A DNA stretch of 64,000 nt from Polytrichum commune (Eukaryota; Streptophyta; Polytrichopsida; Polytrichales; Polytrichaceae). The notes beneath the pieces are model-generated. The model searched no databases. It was not told where the DNA came from and worked only from the letters and a program-made list of their open reading frames with translations. Positions 58,297 through 64,000 of this stretch are shown here, in pieces. The position numbers and the translations under genes are program-made. Position 1 is the first letter of the stretch; each line of letters opens with the position of its first letter. The stretch lies in contig OX485803.1 of assembly GCA_950295325.1 (NCBI GenBank), forward strand, positions 20,210,001 to 20,274,000, given 5' to 3'.

Positions 58297-59367
58297 ACTA
58301 GTACATGGCCTTCAAAAATTTCTCTTGGGCACATCAACTCTTTTCTTCTTCATGTTTACATAATTTACAAAAATACAAGACATTGTGAGTAGGTCAATCA
58401 ACCAAAAGACTTGGGATTTTTGGACATTGTTGACTTCTTGGGAAGTTCACTATAATTTAGAATCGCCTTCATGAATTGTCATGTTGCATCAACAAGAGTG
58501 AACATATTGCACTATCATTGCATGGGTTGATAATGAATAATGTGGGCCACACTACATCAAGTATACGTTGTGGCTATATCTCACTAGATAGCTTTACAAT
58601 CTACGAATATGGTAGCTTATGAATCCACATTCATAAAGTTTATATCATTATTCTTGAAAAGAATTGGTGATAAGACCGCACAATTCCCATAGTGTGAGAC
58701 CCTATCCTAAAGCTAGGAAGAACATGACTAGGTCGAACAGAGACGCTCCCATTCACGTCAATTCATAAAACAACATTTTTTTTTCATTTTTTTTTTATTC
58801 CCACATTGTGAGGCTATTTGTATCAAGATTCAAGAACTTCAATAAGCTCTAATTGGTAGGATTATCCTATGATGGACTTTTTTGTTTCATGGATTGAAAA
58901 TTAATTTATCAAATGAAATCCACGAATTGCAGACAAAGGTTTAATCAAAGCATGCACACCCAAGAACCAACACTATGTATTGCAAGTCATATAATTCATA
59001 GCCCCAAAATGTTTGACTGAGGTGCATAGTGTTGTTTTGAGGTTCAATGTTGGGTTTGAGTAATACCTCATATGGTAACTTTGATTGTTATATGTATCCT
59101 CAACATGTACGGGGGAGTAAATATCTCGGGGGGTGCACCTTTCATTAAAACCTAGAATCACGTGCGTTCACTGCATACTCTAAAAACCCCCTATATACAA
59201 GTTATTTTTTGTGAAATGAAGTAATACACATACAATTGCAACAATAAATACACAAGTGACAATATGTATACACAAAAAAACATCCATTCATATATAGTCA
59301 TTAACATAAGTATACAAATATACTTTTGAACAATAATCAACCCCTATAATATGTGTAACAAAATATC
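58297..59367. other. AT-rich sequence without recognised gene
   Basis: No domain-bearing ORF, repeat array or element terminus was found in this stretch. Confidence 0.5.
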
Positions 59368-59799
59368 CTAGCTTTCATCAACAAAGTCGTTGAAATTTTT
59401 TTCATCTCCTGGATGTAACTCATCAACATTTGATTCACCAATATATGTCATTGTAGCCAATGCAATTATTGTCTCTAAGTCTACCATCAAATGATCAATA
59501 AGATCGTATGTCCACTTGTTGTTAGTCCCTTTTTGAAACCAACATAAACCAATCTCCACGTTTGATGGACGGTCCATCAAGTCAATTGGATCCCTATACT
59601 CCACCCAACGATTACCAAACTTCCTCCACATCCTATAAACTCTCCCAACAAACCAAACCTTAACTCGAGTAGATTTTTTTGGCCTACCTCGTTTTTTCAT
59701 GGTTTTAGCTTCAGGTGTGTTCAAAAAACACACACCACAGTCACAACCAAGCTTTAACAAAGTGTCATGGTTTCCATCACTCAAGAGTTTAGGCTTCAT
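59368..59799 (-). CDS. unrecognised 143-codon ORF with AT-hook
   Basis: Starts MKPKLLSDGNHDTLLKLG and contains CDCGVC and the AT-hook-like KKRGRPKKS near residues 34-43. A tryptophan-rich middle section follows (VYRMWRKFGNRWVEYRDP, WFQKGTNNKWTYDLIDHL). The acidic C-terminus ends FVDES. I do not recognise the family. The AT-hook suggests binding to the minor groove of AT-rich DNA. Composition and length are compatible with a real exon or a small gene. Possible splice sites were not resolved. Confidence 0.45.
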   Translation of the reverse strand: MKPKLLSDGNHDTLLKLGCDCGVCFLNTPEAKTMKKRGRPKKSTRVKVWFVGRVYRMWRKFGNRWVEYRDPIDLMDRPSNVEIGLCWFQKGTNNKWTYDLIDHLMVDLETIIALATMTYIGESNVDELHPGDEKNFNDFVDES

Positions 59800-61246
59800 A
59801 TAGGCGTCCTCTAGCTCCGAATTTCAGAACAAGGCCATGATAATGTCAAGACTTTCGGTGATTCCCACGGCAGCAGTAACTGCACGGACGTTGAAAAGCG
59901 CTGGAAGCAACAGGTGAAAGAAGGAAAAGTGAAGCAGTTGTTGGCAAAAAAAAGCAAGCTATGCGAGAAGAGAAAACAAAAACCTTCAGCGCCCGACAAA
60001 AAGATAAAACAAAAACCTAGGGATGGGAGGGGAAAAGGGTCCTTGTTACTTTGAGCTGAACGAATCATTTCAAAACCCTAATACTGCCTCTTTCCCCGAT
60101 ATTACCTTGACACCTTGTACATGGTTCATACTACCCTATAAGGTTGCTAACGAAAATCGTTAATCCTAGTTAATCCTAATTTCATCCAATATGAAAACTT
60201 ATGATATGTAGTATAGTAACAGTACCATACAAGTACAATTATTGTATACTTTTTAAAGGCCTTCCATATATGTACGTAACTATAAATTATAACATGTATA
60301 CCATATGTATACGTAATACAACAAGGTCCAAATCAATACCCCTCCTGTGCACTCACGTATACTCGTACATGTTTAGTACAGTGCACCCCCCGAGGTAAAT
60401 ATTCACAACACCTACCATCAAGGACAATGAAAACATAAATGTTTGGATAAACCCCCCGGGATTTAACACCTAATTAACACCTTAATCAGAGTCAAAGTGT
60501 TGAATTACTCAACATGAATCATAGTTAAATTTAGCAAAAATCATAGGTTTATTAATAAATCTAAATATCAAAGGTTTACCCCTAAAGGTTTCTCTAGATA
60601 TAGTATATACCTAAAGGGGTAGATATGTATTGCACCACCAATGATGGGTGTTGGGAAGTGAAATCCTACATGAGGCTAGAGATTTGTAATGTCTATGTAA
60701 ACTCATTCACGGGGAAGGTGAAAACGAAATGACCTATTCTACAACCTAGAAACTACAATAACTATTGTATTGAGTGCCACATACTATTTGGAGTCACACA
60801 TGCTATATATTTCCCTATTTATGTACATTTATTGATCAAGTAAAGAAGTTTATGTTTTACAATGTCCAAACAACCACTTTGACCTTTGTTGGCAAAAAAA
60901 AGAGATATACGATACCTAGTTATAGCATTGTGTAATTCCAAATAGTAAGTGACACTCAATAAACTACTTAGTGTATTTTTTTCATAAAAATATACTTTAG
61001 AAATAGCATCCAAGATTCTAGCCCTCAACTTATAGGGGAATTATTTTTACTATAGCCCTTCGAGTCATCATGGACGACTTCAAATACATAGAGATGCATT
61101 GAATCCCAAATTGCGCACTACTCGAATCTAGACCTAGAAACAAAAAACTAAAATAGGCTTAAATTGAGTACTTCCTTGTTGTTAAAAATGACGTACTAGG
61201 TGCTTTTGGCACATCTATCTAAACATAATGTCCAAAAAGTAAGACT
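59800..61246. other. no recognised gene
   Basis: AT-rich sequence with scattered short ORFs and many stop codons in all frames. Nothing supported. Confidence 0.5.
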
Positions 61247-61721
61247 CAAGCCGCATTCAATGCTTCCCACATGTCTAAGGTAGAAGCGTCCAACTCCAAG
61301 CACTTAGTGATCTATTTTTGGGTCTCCAAGTGGGTGGTCGCGTACTTCAAACGATTACCAATGATACCATTATAAGAATAAAAAAACACAATCCTTGCAT
61401 TTATTTGCAAAGCCGCTTGATGCGCGTGGGCCACAGTGTTGTCCAAAAAACATAATGTCCAAAAAACAAGACTAGATGGGACCCCCATATAGATTTGACC
61501 AAGGCCACATTATTGTCCAAGTCCAACCTCAAGCCGCATTCAATGCTTCCCACATGTCTAAGGTAGAAGCGTCCAACTCCAAGCACTTAGTGATCTACTT
61601 TTGGGTCTCCAAGTGGGTGGTCGAGTACTTCAAAACGATTACCAATGATACCATTATAAGAATAAAAAAACACAATCCTTGCATTTATTTGCGAAGCCAC
61701 TTGATGCGCGTGGGCCATAGT
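61247..61721 (+). repeat. direct duplication of about 191 bp
   Basis: 61247-61437 and 61530-61721 both start CAAGCCGCATTCAATGCTTC and are about 95% identical, with an offset of 283 bp. The short sequence CATAATGTCCAAAAA also recurs around them. This is a local tandem duplication of unknown origin. Confidence 0.9.
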
Positions 61722-62531
61722 ACTCCGCGTCTTCTCTCACACAACATCGCTTCTGCCGCTTTCTCTGTGCGCTTGTCGTTTGGTTCACCATGATGTTTTC
61801 TGGGTTGATGTAGGGTTTTGGTTGGAGGCGACACCAAATGTCTCTGTGCTTCAAAAAGCAACACTTGAAGGAGGTATGGAGATCTAACGTTTTCACTTGA
61901 CTGTGGGTATGGAGTCTCTTAGGTTTTCAGTCGAAGTTGAAGATTTTAGTCGGAGTCAGCGTCCTCATCCAAGTATGTGTTGGTCGAATGGAGTGTGTTA
62001 GATCGGGGCCGCGTGGCGCTTTGATGTGTGTGCTCCAACAATATATGTGGCCTTCATGACCTAGTCTGTTAGTTTTTTAGATCTGATTCTGTGTCTTCAT
62101 AGAGTACATAAATTGACGTGTGAGGTTGTTATTTTGGTAGACAGTTTCTTAAGTTTTGGCCCGTTGCTCTTGAGACTTCTGACATAACTTATGTGCTACA
62201 TTTGGGCGCATCTGGCACCAAAGGAACTCTATGCCGGCTCAAAATGTGCTCTTTCGCAAGATTTGTCTCTCTCCCTATTCGGCCACGAAGCTTTACTTGG
62301 GTTATTGATATCTGTAACCATGAGATCGGAGGAGATCTGTGGACTCCGTTAGTTTAAACTTGTACATCGCCACAAAGTTGTCTTCAATTTAGCACTGCTT
62401 TTTAAGTTTCTATGTTTTTGTTAATAATGATAAAACCCTTTCCTGTGGTAGACTTTGTGAGTCCTATTTTTTTCCTCTTGAGTTGCAAGTGCAAGTGTGG
62501 TCATCCTCTGGCACCCTTGTAAGGCTGCGAC

Positions 62532-62849
62532 ATGGTTTTGAGGTCTTGCAAATCATTGTTAAAGCTTCAACGTGGTCGTGTAGTTCACCCTGCCATTCTT
62601 GCGAACCTTGTGGGTGCTGGATTGAAGCAAGAACTTTTGTCAGGTGCTACATTAAATTCAATTCTTGATATGGCTGTACAATCTTCATGTAAATTTCTAG
62701 ACATGCTCCACACTTACAGGACATTATATGTGGTTAGACGAACGGAGCTTGATCAAGCCATCTGTATCTTTAGTCTTACGTTTCTCAGGTTTTTGGATAC
62801 AAGATCCTCTCAACATTGCTCCAGAGATGCTCTATATTTACATACGTAA
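62532..62849 (+). CDS. 105-codon ORF, weak resemblance to a PPR repeat
   Basis: MVLRSCKSLLKLQRGRVVHP followed by AILANLVGAGLKQELLSGATLNSILDMA recalls the L-type pentatricopeptide repeat pattern (LxxCxxLxxLxxGRxVHxxIL...GL...L...LxDM). The similarity ends after one or two repeat lengths. It may be a fragment of a PPR gene or coincidence. No neighbouring repeats are found. Confidence 0.25.
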   Translation: MVLRSCKSLLKLQRGRVVHPAILANLVGAGLKQELLSGATLNSILDMAVQSSCKFLDMLHTYRTLYVVRRTELDQAICIFSLTFLRFLDTRSSQHCSRDALYLHT

Positions 62850-63017
62850 ATGATTGGCTTGCACTACTATATGCTAACTACCTTGGTTTTTGAGTGTAAA
62901 ATAACAACCAAATCCTTCTCTTGGTTTTCTGCCATAACTAAATGTTGCTGAATTTGTTGTTGGTATCTATAGAATCACCAACCCTCTCCAAGAGCTTAAG
63001 TTTTGGTGGATTTGCAG

Positions 63018-63890
63018 AAACTCAATCACGAAATTATGGCACTGCATCAAAGTGGAAGTTAGCACGCTGTGAAAATGGTACCCCTTAGGTCTCTTCCAGT
63101 GTCAACAATCTTGAAAGTGTTCCATGATTTCAAACTCAGTCTATTTTACTTTACGATGCTATGCCATTGAAATGTTGTCAAACTATCCTTGAGTCCGTGT
63201 TGATGAGGTGATAGGTTGAATTGCCTGACAGTTGGTAAAATAACAGAGGCTCACCAGTATCATGTAACTGATATGCAGGGTTGAGATATTTTGAGGAGAC
63301 TGCAGATTTCCCTTTCAAGTATAAGGTAAGCTTGGTGTTTGCAATAGTGTATGTCCTCTGTACTTTCTGCAGTTCCCTGATCAACTTAGCATGTCTTCAA
63401 CTGAAGATGACTGCTCATACAAACCAAATGTTTTTGTGGAAGGCATCAACATTTGTTGATTGCTCTTTTTTGTTGTAAATTGTTTCAGCTGCCAATGATG
63501 AAAGCAATTAGGGTGGTGAAGGCTCCAGCTGACCAAATCTTTAATCTCATAATGGATTATGGGTCGGAACGCCAATAGTAAGCACTCACAACTTCAGTTC
63601 CACTCTGCTATATTTGAAATGGAATTGTTAGACCAAGAGTGTTGTATACTCTTTCACCTTGCTCTATCAATGGGTGATATATGCAAGTATAGGAATACTT
63701 GCTCGTTGCACTTGGATTCAGTGACATGATATTTTTGTGGCCTTCTATTATGATAAGCTTGTGTACTTTAGATAAGTCAACTTGTTCAATAACAAGCAAA
63801 ATCCTGTGCAGATGGGACCACATAGTGGGAAGCATCAATTATCAAAGTTGTTGATGGTCATTAGGATATTTTGTATATATGCATTGGTCA
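63018..63890 (+). pseudogene. EDR2-like START-domain protein fragment, several exons, broken
   Basis: Exons 63018-63077 (TQSRNYGTASKWKLARCENG), 63279-63325 (LRYFEETADFPFKYK) and 63489-63577 (LPMMKAIRVVKAPADQIFNL...) join in consistent phase at GT-AG sites. They match the start of the START domain in plant EDR2-type proteins (pattern W-LL-C-NGLR-FEE, then MKAVGVVEA-EEIF). Those are lipid-binding regulators with PH, START and DUF1336 domains. The next segment at 63812 (WDHIVGS, then IKVVDGH and DILY) has a stop at the junction, a frameshift and an in-frame TAG where a threonine codon is expected. It is therefore probably a pseudogene, and it continues beyond or ends near the window edge. Confidence 0.6.
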
Positions 63891-64000
63891 AAATTCAGGG
63901 TAAATATGCAATTGTTGTATGGATTGACTACCTGCAATATGTGAATTCATGCTGGCAGACTCTATCTGCTACTTTAATATTGACGTTGTTGTGTTTATGA

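Noticed and set aside
58297-58306. Target duplication pairing with 27814-27823
   Set aside because: ACTAGTACAT and GGCTTGATTA are not related in either orientation.
1-64000. Bacterial operon-like organisation, given ParB and methyltransferase motifs
   Set aside because: Genes contain phase-consistent GT-AG introns and plant-type transposons; no ribosome-binding sites or tight operons.

Overview
The window looks like nuclear DNA of a streptophyte (a charophyte alga or an early-diverging land plant). Genes are split by GT-AG introns. The mobile elements are plant types: a Ty3/gypsy element whose gag begins MVTTRS, a Mutator-like (MULE) transposase with a SWIM zinc finger, and a CACTA-associated gene ending in a DUF8039-like domain. 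There is also a START-domain exon series resembling plant EDR2. A DNA cytosine methyltransferase inside a Ty3 polyprotein is an architecture I know from charophytes. Almost everything here is transposon-derived, and I see no intact conventional host gene.

Layout. (1) 1-7183, minus strand: 3' part of a decayed Ty3/gypsy element, order gag(C-term)-NC-PR-DNMT-RT-RNaseH-IN-PHD, with a 410-bp MITE inserted between DNMT and RT. (2) 7184-27813: copy L of a giant MULE-type transposon (20,630 bp). It has a minus-strand transposase gene, a block of satellite repeats built on the 16-bp palindrome CTGTCGGATCCGACAG, and a divergent plus-strand eight-exon gene for a ParB-domain/permuted-methyltransferase protein. 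(3) 27814-39322: spacer with a CACTA-associated gene, TGACTA-rich repeats, a 2.7-kb element with 19-bp inverted ends, and at its right edge the missing 5' part of the same Ty3 gag. (4) 39323-58296: copy R of the giant element, in inverted orientation (18,974 bp). (5) 58297-64000: mostly unassigned AT-rich DNA, an AT-hook ORF, a direct repeat, and a broken EDR2-like START-domain gene.

The two giant copies form a 51-kb imperfect palindrome. When three copy-specific insertions with perfect 5-bp target duplications are removed, the arms are 16,499 and 16,493 bp. One GAAGGT microsatellite unit accounts for the whole difference. The gag reading frame runs up to AATTGGTATC at 39313-39322 and resumes in frame on the minus strand at 7183-7174, where the same 10 bp occur. 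The giant element therefore inserted into gag with a 10-bp target duplication, and the two gag halves were later separated by an inversion between the two copies (or by an assembly misjoin inside them).

Most interesting system: a MULE-class transposon that carries its own ParB-domain/N4-N6-type methyltransferase-fold protein, next to arrays of a perfect 16-bp palindrome with a GGATCC core. By analogy with ParB-parS and with DNA methyltransferases, the palindromes are candidate sites for that protein. This link is inference. In this window both copies of the ParB/methyltransferase gene are interrupted by LTR-type insertions. The copy L transposase is open throughout.
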